A program made the translations under genes and the position numbers. Of a DNA stretch of 64,000 bases, positions 43,256 to 51,675 are shown in pieces (position 1 is the stretch's first letter; the number at the start of each line of letters is the position of its first letter). Below the pieces are notes generated by a model that saw nothing but the letters and a program-made list of their open reading frames with translations, did no database searches and was not told where the DNA came from. This stretch comes from JANQPX01 sp039197065 (lineage in GTDB: Bacteria > Pseudomonadota > Alphaproteobacteria > Geminicoccales > Geminicoccaceae): assembly GCA_039197065.1 (NCBI GenBank), contig JBCCUL010000012.1, positions 124,001-188,000 on the forward strand, given 5' to 3'.

Positions 43256-43358
43256 AGCTTTTTCCGATTAAGTGGGACCACTTGATCGATAAGAAAATGC
43301 GGCGAAACAAAGGGATAAAGTATCTGATTCGATCGCTTGCGATCAGAAATTGCTCTAG
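43252..43358. repeat. REP-like palindromic intergenic element with inverted ends
   Basis: A 107 bp element bounded by CTAGAGC (43252-43258) and GCTCTAG (43352-43358). Inside, CGATTAAGTGG (43265-43275) and CCACTTGATCG (43278-43288) form an 11 bp hairpin with one mismatch, and TCTGAT/ATCAGA arms lie near the right end. Similar CTAGAGC...GATTAAGTGG palindromes are frequent between genes in Hyphomicrobiales. The left end supplies the stop codon of the GNAT gene. Confidence 0.65.
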
Positions 43359-43380
43359 CGGCGTATGACCACATCATTGG
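43356..43380 (+). repeat. Interspersed 24 bp repeat, copy 3 (variant)
   Basis: TAGCGGCGT followed by ATGACCACATCATTGG, with two extra bases and one missing base relative to copies 1 and 2. Its TAG is the right end of the palindromic element at 43252-43358, so the two repeats are physically joined here. Confidence 0.6.
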
Positions 43381-43467
43381 CTTCCGCCATCAACGCCCAA
43401 GCAGTCAGGATGTCGCCAAGCTTTTCCAGAGGCCACATGATCCTGTTGTTTCTGCGGCGATATCGGT

Positions 43468-44892
43468 TCAGGTGCTGAAGATCGGCGGATGTCGCTCATG
43501 CCACGACGCCGCCCGCTCCAATTGCCCCGCCAGCTGAAAGAGTGTCGCCTCGTCCCCATAGGCGCCGACGAATTGAACGCCGATCGGCAGGCTGTCGTCG
43601 TTCCAGAAAAGAGGGACGTTCATGGCGGGCTGACCTGTGACGTTGAATTGATAGGTGAAGCAGGCAAAACGCCAGAGACGATCCACATAGTCATCGAGAT
43701 CGTCGCTCATCATATCGAGATGGCCGAGCGGAACCGGCGGCTGGGCAAGGGTTGGCGTCAGCAACAGATCGTAACGCTCGAAGAATGAACAGATATCCCG
43801 GCTGATGCTGTGAAGCCTGTTGATCAGCTGCACATAGTCCGTCGCCGAAAGGCTCTCAGCCTTCTCGATCATCGCCCAGGTAACGCGCTCGAGTTTGTCC
43901 GGAGCGACTTCAAGGCCGAGCGCCGCCGCACGCTGCCGGATATTGGCCGATGCACCGACCGCGAACAGCATGTTGTAGTCCTCATCGAGGCGCTCAGCAT
44001 CATAGGTCGGACCTGCCGGTTCGACGATATGGCCGAGCTGCTCGCAGAGCTTTCCGGCATGCTCCGTCGCGGCGACACAGTCCGGATGGACCGGAAGGTT
44101 GCTGAATGAGCTCGTCGCGATCGCAATCCGGAGCTGCTTCGGCTCGGTGTCGACCTGATCGAGGAACGGGCTCATCTGTGGCGGCGCCATATAGGGATCG
44201 CCGGGTGCTGGGCCTGCGGTGGCATCGAGGGCTGCGGCGCTATCACGTACCGTGCGCGAGACGACATGCTCGACCGAGCAGCCGGACAGGCTCTCGCCGA
44301 GATAGGGTGCCATGGTGTTTCTGGCGCGCGTCGTTTTCAGGCCGAACAGGCCGCAGCAGGCCGCGGGTATGCGGATCGAGCCGCCACCGTCGCTGGCGTG
44401 GGCAAGCGGCACCAGCCCGGCCGCCACCGCCGCTGCGGAGCCCCCGCTCGATCCGCCTGGCGTCTTGGTGAGGTCCCAGGGGTTGCGTGTCGGTCCGAAA
44501 AGGACAGGCTCGGTCGAGGCGTTCAGGCCGAATTCCGGCGTGTTGGTACGCCCAAAGGGGATAAGCCCGGCCGCCTTGTAGCGCTGGACGAGAACACTGT
44601 CGGCCGGAGGGCAGGCATCCTTGAAGAGGCGGGATCCACCGGTAAACGGCACGCCGCCGAGCGCGCCGCCGAGGTCTTTCAGGAGAAACGGCACGCCTGC
44701 GAAGGCACCGGTCGGCTTCGCGTGTTTGGCCGCCACGAGCGCCTGATCATAGACCTTGGTGACCACGGCGTTCAGGCTAGGATTGACAGCTTCGGTCCGC
44801 GCGATCGCGGCCTCCAGAAGCTCAAGTGCGGAAATCTCACCGGATCGCACCTGTACACCGAGGCCAAGACCGTCTTGCATGGCCTTCGACAT
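43468..44892 (-). CDS. Amidase signature family hydrolase
   Basis: Amidase of 474 aa with the Ser-Ser-Lys triad visible: PFLLKDLGG (about residue 71), KTPGGSSGGSAAAVAAG (about residues 142-158) and SDGGGSIRIPA with the nucleophile. The C-terminal YQFNVTGQPAMNVPLFW segment is typical of the family. It should hydrolyse a carboxamide or aryl-amide. The RidA-family gene lies 50 bp upstream on the same strand, suggesting co-expression. It is not closely similar to the amidase at 20-21.3 kb except in the catalytic core. The substrate is unknown. Confidence 0.92.
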   Translation of the reverse strand: MSKAMQDGLGLGVQVRSGEISALELLEAAIARTEAVNPSLNAVVTKVYDQALVAAKHAKPTGAFAGVPFLLKDLGGALGGVPFTGGSRLFKDACPPADSVLVQRYKAAGLIPFGRTNTPEFGLNASTEPVLFGPTRNPWDLTKTPGGSSGGSAAAVAAGLVPLAHASDGGGSIRIPAACCGLFGLKTTRARNTMAPYLGESLSGCSVEHVVSRTVRDSAAALDATAGPAPGDPYMAPPQMSPFLDQVDTEPKQLRIAIATSSFSNLPVHPDCVAATEHAGKLCEQLGHIVEPAGPTYDAERLDEDYNMLFAVGASANIRQRAAALGLEVAPDKLERVTWAMIEKAESLSATDYVQLINRLHSISRDICSFFERYDLLLTPTLAQPPVPLGHLDMMSDDLDDYVDRLWRFACFTYQFNVTGQPAMNVPLFWNDDSLPIGVQFVGAYGDEATLFQLAGQLERAASWHERHPPIFST

Positions 44893-44942
44893 GTTTGCCC
44901 CTCCCGAAATGAATTGATGGTGTTGCGATGACTTTCCGTGGC

Positions 44943-45290
44943 TCAGCCTGGCTTGGCGGCGGTAACCTTGATCTCGACGGTCGTATCGCCGGCGAGATCA
45001 GCGCCGACACAAGCTCTGCAAGGCCAGCCGTCGTCAGGAATCCAGGCGCACCAGACCTCATCCATTTCCGGCTTGGTGGCGAGATCGCTCAGATAGACAG
45101 TCGCTTCCAGAATATGACGCTTGTCGGTGCCGGCCTCGGCGAGGTTGGCTTCGATCACGGCCAGGGACTTCCGGGTCTGCTCCTCGACCGTGTCACCCGG
45201 CGCGGTGGCAACGGTCCAGACCAGGCCTGCATGCTCGACGATGCGGCAGCGCCCCTGATAGACGCCCGGTGTTCGCTTAATATTCGTCAT
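44943..45290 (-). CDS. RidA family (YjgF/YER057c/UK114) protein
   Basis: Small protein of 115 aa. Family members hydrolyse reactive imines/enamines or act in amide and pyrimidine catabolism. It shows the RidA core: AGLVWTVATAP, the LAVIEANLAEAG helix, ATVYLSDL and the end segment with CRACVGADLAG and VEIKVTA, where Arg and Glu match the imine-binding residues. The length is close to the family's usual 115-130 aa. It is upstream of the amidase on the same strand, so a role in handling an unstable amine/imine produced there is plausible (inference). Confidence 0.87.
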   Translation of the reverse strand: MTNIKRTPGVYQGRCRIVEHAGLVWTVATAPGDTVEEQTRKSLAVIEANLAEAGTDKRHILEATVYLSDLATKPEMDEVWCAWIPDDGWPCRACVGADLAGDTTVEIKVTAAKPG

Positions 45291-45408
45291 CGGCGATCCC
45301 CGTATCGGTTCTCAACATGACGACCGATAGGCGATGATCGCAAGGAGGCGTAGCTAGGTAAAGTCCGATGGGACGCCCCCGATAGCCTGTTTGGTTCGGA
45401 GGTCTTGT

Positions 45409-46032
45409 TCAGGAGCCGCCGAGCAGGGGATCGATGATCTCGGCAAAGTCGTCAATGCTGCGCGATCCCGCATAAGTCTCGCCATTGATCACGAATGTCG
45501 GTGTGGATTGCACCTTGTGTTCGTTTTGACCGGTGAGCCTCGACTGAAGGACCCCGTCGACCAGGCTTTCATCCACGAAGCATGCATCCATTTCACTGTC
45601 GCTGAGGCCGCCGAGCTTGCCGAGCTGCTTTAGAGCGGCGCGCGGATCAGGGGAAGAGGCCCAGCTCGCTTGTGTCTGGAAAAGGACATCCAGGAAGCCG
45701 ATGTAACGATCGTCCCCGGCGCAGTGGGCGAGAACGGCGGCGTCGACCGCCGGTTCATTCAAGGGAAAGTCCCGAAAGATCATGCGCACCTTGCCGGTCT
45801 CGACATAGCGCTCCTTGAGATCGGGAAGGATCTCGTTGTGAAAGGACGCGCAATGCGGGCAGGTCAGCGATGAATATTCGATGATGGTGACAGGTGCGTC
45901 GGCATCGCCGATCGCGCGCTCGCCGATTTCGGCGGCCGAACTCTCACCGAGAACCAGTGGCAATGAGATCACGACCCAAAAACCGAGGACCACCGTCAGG
46001 CTGCCGGCGAGGCGAACAAGCACCTTTTTCAC
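45409..46032 (-). CDS. DsbA-like thiol:disulfide oxidoreductase
   Basis: Periplasmic thioredoxin-fold protein of 207 aa. The start is a GTG preceded by AGGAGAG, and the N-terminus is a signal or anchor segment (VVLGFWVVISLPLVLG, about residues 12-27). The active site is SSLTCPHCASFHNEIL with the CPHC pair near residue 59, and the cis-proline loop is STPTFVING. It belongs to the DsbA/Com1-like group common in alphaproteobacteria and would introduce or shuffle disulfides in exported proteins. An in-frame ATG at 46080 would spoil the signal segment. No DsbB partner is in the window. Confidence 0.9.
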   Translation of the reverse strand: MKKVLVRLAGSLTVVLGFWVVISLPLVLGESSAAEIGERAIGDADAPVTIIEYSSLTCPHCASFHNEILPDLKERYVETGKVRMIFRDFPLNEPAVDAAVLAHCAGDDRYIGFLDVLFQTQASWASSPDPRAALKQLGKLGGLSDSEMDACFVDESLVDGVLQSRLTGQNEHKVQSTPTFVINGETYAGSRSIDDFAEIIDPLLGGS

Positions 46033-46240
46033 GTTTTCTCTCCTGTGGTCCGACCTTAAGGTCCCTAAATCCGAGGCCAACTAAATAGAGCCGGCTCCTG
46101 AAACCGGCAAGCTCCAACATGCTAGGTTGCCGATACTTAATGTTCTATGAACGGCCTGATCTTTGCTGGCGCGCCCCAAGTTCTGCGCTGAGATCGCCGC
46201 CAGAAGCTAATGATTTTGGGCCAGCGGTTTGGCGACATGC

Positions 46241-46885
46241 TTAGATATCCACGCGAATGCCGGCCGCTTCTTCCTCTCTTTGCGGCTGGCTGAGCTGGCT
46301 GCCAAACGCATAGGCTTCCCGGGCGGCGGCATAATCCTGCAAGGATGGGTTCGTGGCGGCATTGGCGGCCGCCGCCATGCGGCCGGCTTTCCTCGCTGCC
46401 TCAGCTGGATCGCCACTCAGGACCGATGCCTGAATGCCGACCGAGCCGCCAACGGCATATTGCCGCCCGTCGGGGCCACGCTGAAAGGTGTAATTGATGG
46501 GACCTGCTAGGTCGCCGGCAACGGCGGCATGTGCCTTTTCTTCCTGGCGCACCTGCTGGTCGCGCTGCTGCAGGCGCGTGACATCCGCCTTTTCGGCGGC
46601 GGTAAGCTCCGAAGGCAGTCTGGCGGCGGTCGATGGCGAGGAGGACGCGCGATCAGCCTGCCAAGGATCGCCTATGCCGGAAGATGCCTGGGCGCGGTTG
46701 GATGCCGATGGTGAAGCCGTTGAATCTCTTGGATCTGTATTCTTCTGGCCGTCGCCGCTTTCCCTGATCTTCAAGGCGACGAGCTGCCTGCCGTTTTGTT
46801 CGTCGCCTATCGGTCGAGCGCTGACGACCACGCCGGACCTGCCCGGTCCGGCGAGCGAACTCACGGAACCAATTGCGGGCAACAT
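46241..46885 (-). CDS. SprA-related putative metalloprotease-like protein lacking HExxH
   Basis: Protein of 214 aa with a low-complexity N-terminal half (Ser/Ala/Asp-rich, residues about 50-95) and a conserved C-terminal domain of the putative metalloprotease CJM1_0395/SprA type: LTAAEKADVTRLQQRDQQVRQ, INYTFQRGPDGRQYAVGGSVGI and GDPAEAARKAGRMAAAA. In that family the helix after the RDQQVR region carries an HExxH zinc site; here it reads QEEKAHAA, so the first histidine is missing and activity is doubtful. No signal peptide is clear. It is divergent from the dipeptide transporter operon. Confidence 0.75.
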   Translation of the reverse strand: MLPAIGSVSSLAGPGRSGVVVSARPIGDEQNGRQLVALKIRESGDGQKNTDPRDSTASPSASNRAQASSGIGDPWQADRASSSPSTAARLPSELTAAEKADVTRLQQRDQQVRQEEKAHAAVAGDLAGPINYTFQRGPDGRQYAVGGSVGIQASVLSGDPAEAARKAGRMAAAANAATNPSLQDYAAAREAYAFGSQLSQPQREEEAAGIRVDI

Positions 46886-46922
46886 GTCGTCCGGTCTCCG
46901 AGAAAGCTGCGTTAGGAGGCTA

Positions 46923-46942
46923 ATATCTATCGATAAAGATAT
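46923..46942. promoter_or_regulatory. AT-rich inverted repeat between SprA-like gene and dipeptide operon
   Basis: ATATCT-ATCGATAA-AGATAT lies 37 bp upstream of the SprA-like start and 107 bp upstream of the substrate-binding protein start. It includes the palindrome TATCGATA. It may be a regulator-binding site for either divergent transcript. Confidence 0.35.
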
Positions 46943-47049
46943 CGTGAATGCCGGGGTTTAGCTCTTATTAACCGAAGCTTGGATTGCACCTTCCGTCAGA
47001 GGCTCTAAGATGATTTTAACGATGAACTTGCAGGGGGTGATTTGACATC

Positions 47050-48636
47050 ATGTTGGGACGTAGTTTACTCGCCGCTGTTGCGGCAGTGGCAATCATGGCG
47101 GGCAGCGCTGACGCTAAGACATTCCGCTACTCGACCACAGGCGACATCCTGGGCCTCGACCCTCATATGAACAATGAGGGACCGACCAATGCGATGAAGA
47201 GCAACGTTTTCGGACGCTTGATTCATCGCCTGCCGGATCTGTCCCTGGAGCCTGATCTCGCCACCGAATGGGAGCGTCTCGACGACGTCACCTGGCGCTT
47301 CAAGCTGCGCGAGGGCGTAACCTTCCACAACGGCAATCCGTTCAACGCCGACGACGTGGTCTACTCCTTCAAGCGCCAGGTCCAGGAAACGTCCGACATG
47401 GGCTTTGCGCTCTCGTCGGTCGAATCGGTGAACAAGATCGATGACTTTACGGTTGAGATCGTCACCAAGGGACCGGATCCGATCCTCCTCCTGAACATGC
47501 CGAACTTCTACATCGTCGATGAGGAGTTCACGGAGGAGAATGACAGTTTCGAGGTCATTCAGGCAGCGGGCAAGATCAACTTCGCCAACACCAATGCCAA
47601 TGGCACCGGCCCGTTCAAGGTCGTCGAATGGGTGCAGGACAACAAGGTGGTCCTGGAGCCGTTTGAAGGCTGGTGGAATCAGGAAAACCGGGTCGACAAT
47701 CTCACGAATATCGAGTTCACGCCGATTGCCAATGACGCGACCCGTGTCGCGGCTCTTCTATCCGGCGAGATCGACCTGATCTATCCGGTGCCGCTTCAGG
47801 ACGTCGATCGGTTGAACGGTGACGCCAGTGTCGAGGTGCTGCAAGGCCCTGAACTGCGGACCATTTTCCTCGGCTTCGACCAGCACCGGGACGAATTGAT
47901 GGATATGCCGGGTTCAGGCAAGAATCCGTTCAAGGATGTGAAGGTGCGAAAAGCCTTTGCCCATGCAATCGATACCGCAGCCATCCAGCGCGTGGTGATG
48001 CGCGGCGCTTCAACGCCGACCGGATTGATGGTGGCGCCTGGGATCAACGGTTTCCAGGAAGATATGAATACGCCTTATGCGTATGATCCGGAGCAGGCGA
48101 AAGCGTTGCTCGCAGAAGCTGGCTATGGTGATGGCTTTTCGGTCACCTTGGATTGTCCGAACGACCGTTACGTCAATGACGAGGCGATCTGCACCGCCGT
48201 CATTCCCATGCTGCAGCGGGTCGGTATCGATGTCAGCCTGAATGCCCAGACCAAGTCGCTTCACTTCAACAAGATCGGTGAAGCGGAGGACAACAACACA
48301 AGCTTCTTCATGCTCGGTTGGACGCCAGGTTCGTTCGACAGCCTCAATCCGCTGCAGAACCTCATGACAGTTGACGGGGACGGGCAGGGATCCTGGAATT
48401 CCGGGCGTTACTCCAACGCGGAGATCGAGGAACTTACGGATCAGATTGCCGTGACCGTCGATGAGGCTGAGCGGAACGCGCTGATCAAGAAGGCGTTCCA
48501 GATCCACCAGGATGATGTCGGCCATATTCCGCTGCATCAGCAAGCACTGGCCTGGGGGATTCGTTCCGACACCGTCGAAAGCGTGATCCAGCGTCCGTTC
48601 AATGACGTCGACCTTCGTAACGTGGTTATGAAGTAG
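47050..48636 (+). CDS. Dipeptide/oligopeptide ABC transporter substrate-binding protein (family 5)
   Basis: Exported solute receptor of 528 aa. The signal peptide is about residues 1-23 (LLAAVAAVAIMAGSADA). Family-5 features include FRYSTTGDILGLDPHMNNEG, TWRFKLREGVTFHNG (about residues 86-100), NGTGPFKVVEW, and KVRKAFAHAIDTAAI in the second lobe. It binds peptides or related compounds in the periplasm and delivers them to the permeases. It starts the five-gene transporter set followed by an M20 peptidase. The gap to the first permease is 72 bp. Confidence 0.94.
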   Translation: MLGRSLLAAVAAVAIMAGSADAKTFRYSTTGDILGLDPHMNNEGPTNAMKSNVFGRLIHRLPDLSLEPDLATEWERLDDVTWRFKLREGVTFHNGNPFNADDVVYSFKRQVQETSDMGFALSSVESVNKIDDFTVEIVTKGPDPILLLNMPNFYIVDEEFTEENDSFEVIQAAGKINFANTNANGTGPFKVVEWVQDNKVVLEPFEGWWNQENRVDNLTNIEFTPIANDATRVAALLSGEIDLIYPVPLQDVDRLNGDASVEVLQGPELRTIFLGFDQHRDELMDMPGSGKNPFKDVKVRKAFAHAIDTAAIQRVVMRGASTPTGLMVAPGINGFQEDMNTPYAYDPEQAKALLAEAGYGDGFSVTLDCPNDRYVNDEAICTAVIPMLQRVGIDVSLNAQTKSLHFNKIGEAEDNNTSFFMLGWTPGSFDSLNPLQNLMTVDGDGQGSWNSGRYSNAEIEELTDQIAVTVDEAERNALIKKAFQIHQDDVGHIPLHQQALAWGIRSDTVESVIQRPFNDVDLRNVVMK

Positions 48637-48708
48637 TCCGATGGCTAGGCTCAGGGGTCATCGTTTGAGGCTCCTGAGCCAAGTCCACCTTATGCTGGTG
48701 GAATCGCC

Positions 48709-49698
48709 GTGATCGCCTTCATCATCCAGAGGCTTTTTCAGGCCGTCCTGGTCATGTTGGTGGTGGCGCTGATTTCGTTTTCGCTCTTTCAGTTCGTCGG
48801 TGATCCCATCAACAACATGGTCGGGGTCGACTCGACCATCGAGCAGCGGGAAGCGCTGCGTGAGCGTCTCGGCCTGAACGATCCTATCCCTGTGCAGTTC
48901 GCGACCTGGGTTGGCAATGCGGTCCAGGGCGAGTTCGGCAAGTCCTACCGCATGGGCAAGCCCGTAGCTGATCTGATCGCCGAGCGGCTTCCGGCGACGC
49001 TGGAGCTGGTGGGGTTGTCCGCGGTGATCGCGCTGCTGGTCGGCATTCCGATGGGCATCTACACAGGCCTGCATCGGGAAAACTGGCTCTCGAAGGTTTT
49101 TCTCGCCACCTCTCTGATCGGTATTTCGATCCCGACCTTTCTGATCGGCATCCTTCTGATCCTGATCTTCGGTGTCTGGCTCGGCTGGCTGCCGACCTTC
49201 GGGCGTCAGGGGCTGGTCGATATTGGCCTTTGGCAAACCAGCTTTCTTACGGCGAAGGGCTGGAGCCACATCATCATGCCAGCGATAACACTCGCCCTTT
49301 TCCAGCTCACGCTGATCATGCGTCTGGTGCGCGCTGAAATGCTGGAGGTGCTGAGAACTGACTACATCAAATTCGCCCGCGCCCGCGGTCTAACCAACCG
49401 CGCCGTCAATTTCGGCCATGCGCTCAAGAACACGCTTGTGCCGGTCATCACGATCACCGGCCTTCAAATCGGTTCCCTGCTGGCCTTTTCGATCATCACC
49501 GAAACGGTCTTCCAGTGGCCGGGCATGGGGCTTTTGATCATTCAGGCGATCTCCTTCGTCGATATCCCCATCATGTCCAGTTATCTCGTTCTGATCGCAC
49601 TGTTTTTCGTGCTGATCAACCTGATCGTCGACCTCCTTTATTATACCGTCGATCCCCGCCTTAGAATCGAACGGACCTCGTCGACAGGAGGCCATTGA
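48709..49698 (+). CDS. Dipeptide/oligopeptide ABC transporter permease (DppB-like)
   Basis: Inner-membrane subunit of 329 aa with six predicted TM helices; the first is FIIQRLFQAVLVMLVVALISF near the N-terminus. The EAA loop that contacts the ATPase is around DYIKFARARGLTNRAVNFGHALKN (here split: DYIKFARARGL, about residues 219-229). The start is a GTG after GGTGGA. Its stop overlaps the next start by one base (TGATG). Together with DppC-, DppD- and DppF-like genes it forms a complete importer. Confidence 0.94.
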   Translation: MIAFIIQRLFQAVLVMLVVALISFSLFQFVGDPINNMVGVDSTIEQREALRERLGLNDPIPVQFATWVGNAVQGEFGKSYRMGKPVADLIAERLPATLELVGLSAVIALLVGIPMGIYTGLHRENWLSKVFLATSLIGISIPTFLIGILLILIFGVWLGWLPTFGRQGLVDIGLWQTSFLTAKGWSHIIMPAITLALFQLTLIMRLVRAEMLEVLRTDYIKFARARGLTNRAVNFGHALKNTLVPVITITGLQIGSLLAFSIITETVFQWPGMGLLIIQAISFVDIPIMSSYLVLIALFFVLINLIVDLLYYTVDPRLRIERTSSTGGH

Positions 49699-50660
49699 TG
49701 CAGCAGATCGACACTCGGGCGCCGAGCGACCATCACACCAACCGGCTCATCGACGCCATCCGCCGGTTTCTCGATGGCGACGTTTTCTACAGCTTCAAAC
49801 GCTCACCGATCACCATCATCGCCTTCTTCGTCACCATGCTGATGTTCCTGGCCGCGATCTTCGCGCCATGGATTGCCCCGCACGATACCAGCAATATCGC
49901 GAGCCTCGACCTGATGAACGCCTTTCGTCCGCCGGCCTGGACGGCGGGCGGTGATCAGCTCTTTCCGCTCGGCACCGACGATCAGGGGCGGGATGTTCTT
50001 TCGGCGATCATCTTCGGCCTTCGCATCTCCCTCTATGTGGGCTTTGCAGGCGTCATCCTGGCTGCGGTTTTCGGCACGCTGCTCGGTCTGCTGTCCGGTT
50101 ATGTCGGCGGTACGCTGGACAGCATCATCATGCGCATCGCTGATATTCAGTTGACCTTTCCATCGATCCTGATCGCTCTCCTGTTCGACGGGATCGTGCG
50201 TTCGGTCATGTCGGCGACGATGCACAAGGACTTCAAGCTGACCGTCCTGGTGCTGGCGATCGCCGCCTCGCAATGGGTGAACTTCGCCCGCACCGTGCGC
50301 GGCTCGACCATGGTCGAGAAGAACAAGGAATATGTGCAGGCTGCGCGCGTCATCGGCATTCATCCCGTGCTGATCATGCTTCGCCATGTTCTCCCCAACG
50401 TTACTGGACCGGTGCTGGTGATCGGCACCTTGAGCCTGGCGATCGCGATCCTCACCGAGGCAACGCTCTCCTTCCTCGGCGTCGGTGTCCCGGTCACCCA
50501 ACCTTCGCTCGGCACGCTGATCCGAATCGGCAATGACTTTCTGTTCTCAGGTGAGTGGTGGATGACGATCTTTCCCGGCATTGCGCTCGTCATTTTGGTG
50601 CTGGCCGTGAACCTGCTCGGCGACTGGATGCGCGACGCCCTCAATCCGAAACTGCGGTAG
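49698..50660 (+). CDS. Dipeptide/oligopeptide ABC transporter permease (DppC-like)
   Basis: Second membrane subunit, 320 aa. The N-terminal OppC-type segment precedes the first TM helix (ITIIAFFVTMLMFLAAIFAPW). LFPLGTDDQGRDVLSAIIFG is the DppC/OppC signature (about residues 92-111), and the EAA loop is near YVQAARVIGIHPVLIMLRHVLPN. AGGAGG is 6 bp before the ATG at 49698; a TTG at 49695 is also in frame. It is 4 bp from the first ATPase gene. Confidence 0.94.
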   Translation: MQQIDTRAPSDHHTNRLIDAIRRFLDGDVFYSFKRSPITIIAFFVTMLMFLAAIFAPWIAPHDTSNIASLDLMNAFRPPAWTAGGDQLFPLGTDDQGRDVLSAIIFGLRISLYVGFAGVILAAVFGTLLGLLSGYVGGTLDSIIMRIADIQLTFPSILIALLFDGIVRSVMSATMHKDFKLTVLVLAIAASQWVNFARTVRGSTMVEKNKEYVQAARVIGIHPVLIMLRHVLPNVTGPVLVIGTLSLAIAILTEATLSFLGVGVPVTQPSLGTLIRIGNDFLFSGEWWMTIFPGIALVILVLAVNLLGDWMRDALNPKLR

Positions 50661-50664
50661 CCAG

Positions 50665-51675
50665 ATGTCGCTTCTCGAGGTCGAACATCTCAGAATCGAA
50701 TTTCCGACGCGCCGCGGCACGCTCATAGCTGTCGATGACATCTCCTTTGCGATCGAGGAGGGCGAAGTGCTTGGCGTCGTCGGGGAGAGCGGCGCAGGCA
50801 AGTCTCTGACGGGGGCTGCGATCATCGGTCTGCTGGAACCGCCGGGCCGGATCGCCGGTGGCGTCATCAGGCTTGATGGACGACGGATCGATGATCTTCG
50901 TTATGAAGATCTCAGAAAGATCCGCGGCCGCGAGATCGGCGCGATCTTTCAGGATCCGCTCACCAGCCTTAACCCGCTCTATACCGTCGGCCGGCAGCTG
51001 GTGGAGACCATCCAGACCCACGGCGAAACGTCGGCGAGCGCTGCTCGCACTCGGGCGATCGAGCTTCTGGACGAAGTCGGCATTCCAGCCCCGGAGCGCC
51101 GCATCGATGGCTTCCCCCATGAATTCTCCGGCGGCATGCGCCAGCGTGTCGTCATCGCGCTGGCACTGGCCGCCAATCCTCGCCTGATCGTGGCGGACGA
51201 ACCGACGACTGCCCTTGATGTCTCGATCCAGGCGCAGATCATCGCCCTACTAAAGCGGTTGTGCCGGGACCATGGCACCGCCGTGATGCTGATCACCCAC
51301 GATATGGGCGTCATTGCCGAGACCGCCGATCGCGTCGCCGTGATGTATGCCGGCCGCATCGCTGAAATCGGTCCGGTGCGCGATGTCGTCAAGCATCCCA
51401 GCCATCCCTATACCGAAGGCCTGATGGGCTCGATCCCGATCATCGGCCATCGTCTGGAAAACCTGACACAAATCGACGGCGCCATGCCCCGCCTCACTGA
51501 AATCCCAAAGGGATGCGCCTTCAACCCTCGCTGCCCCAAAGCCGTCGACCGCTGCTTCAAGGACCGACCCGACCTCCACCCCACCGGCCCCACCCAATCC
51601 GCCTGCTGGATCGCCGGCGGCGATCTGCTGGACTTGAACCTCGACACACCACGACGCGCCGGTGAGCCAGCATGA
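50665..51675 (+). CDS. Dipeptide/oligopeptide ABC transporter ATPase (DppD-like)
   Basis: ATP-hydrolysing subunit of 336 aa. Walker A is GESGAGKSLTG (about residues 38-48), the signature motif is HEFSGGMRQRV and Walker B is LIVADEPTTALD. The C-terminal oligopeptide extension has CAFNPRCPKAVDRC, the Cys-rich motif that binds an iron-sulfur cluster in some family members. The stop overlaps the next start by 4 bp (ATGA). Confidence 0.95.
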   Translation: MSLLEVEHLRIEFPTRRGTLIAVDDISFAIEEGEVLGVVGESGAGKSLTGAAIIGLLEPPGRIAGGVIRLDGRRIDDLRYEDLRKIRGREIGAIFQDPLTSLNPLYTVGRQLVETIQTHGETSASAARTRAIELLDEVGIPAPERRIDGFPHEFSGGMRQRVVIALALAANPRLIVADEPTTALDVSIQAQIIALLKRLCRDHGTAVMLITHDMGVIAETADRVAVMYAGRIAEIGPVRDVVKHPSHPYTEGLMGSIPIIGHRLENLTQIDGAMPRLTEIPKGCAFNPRCPKAVDRCFKDRPDLHPTGPTQSACWIAGGDLLDLNLDTPRRAGEPA

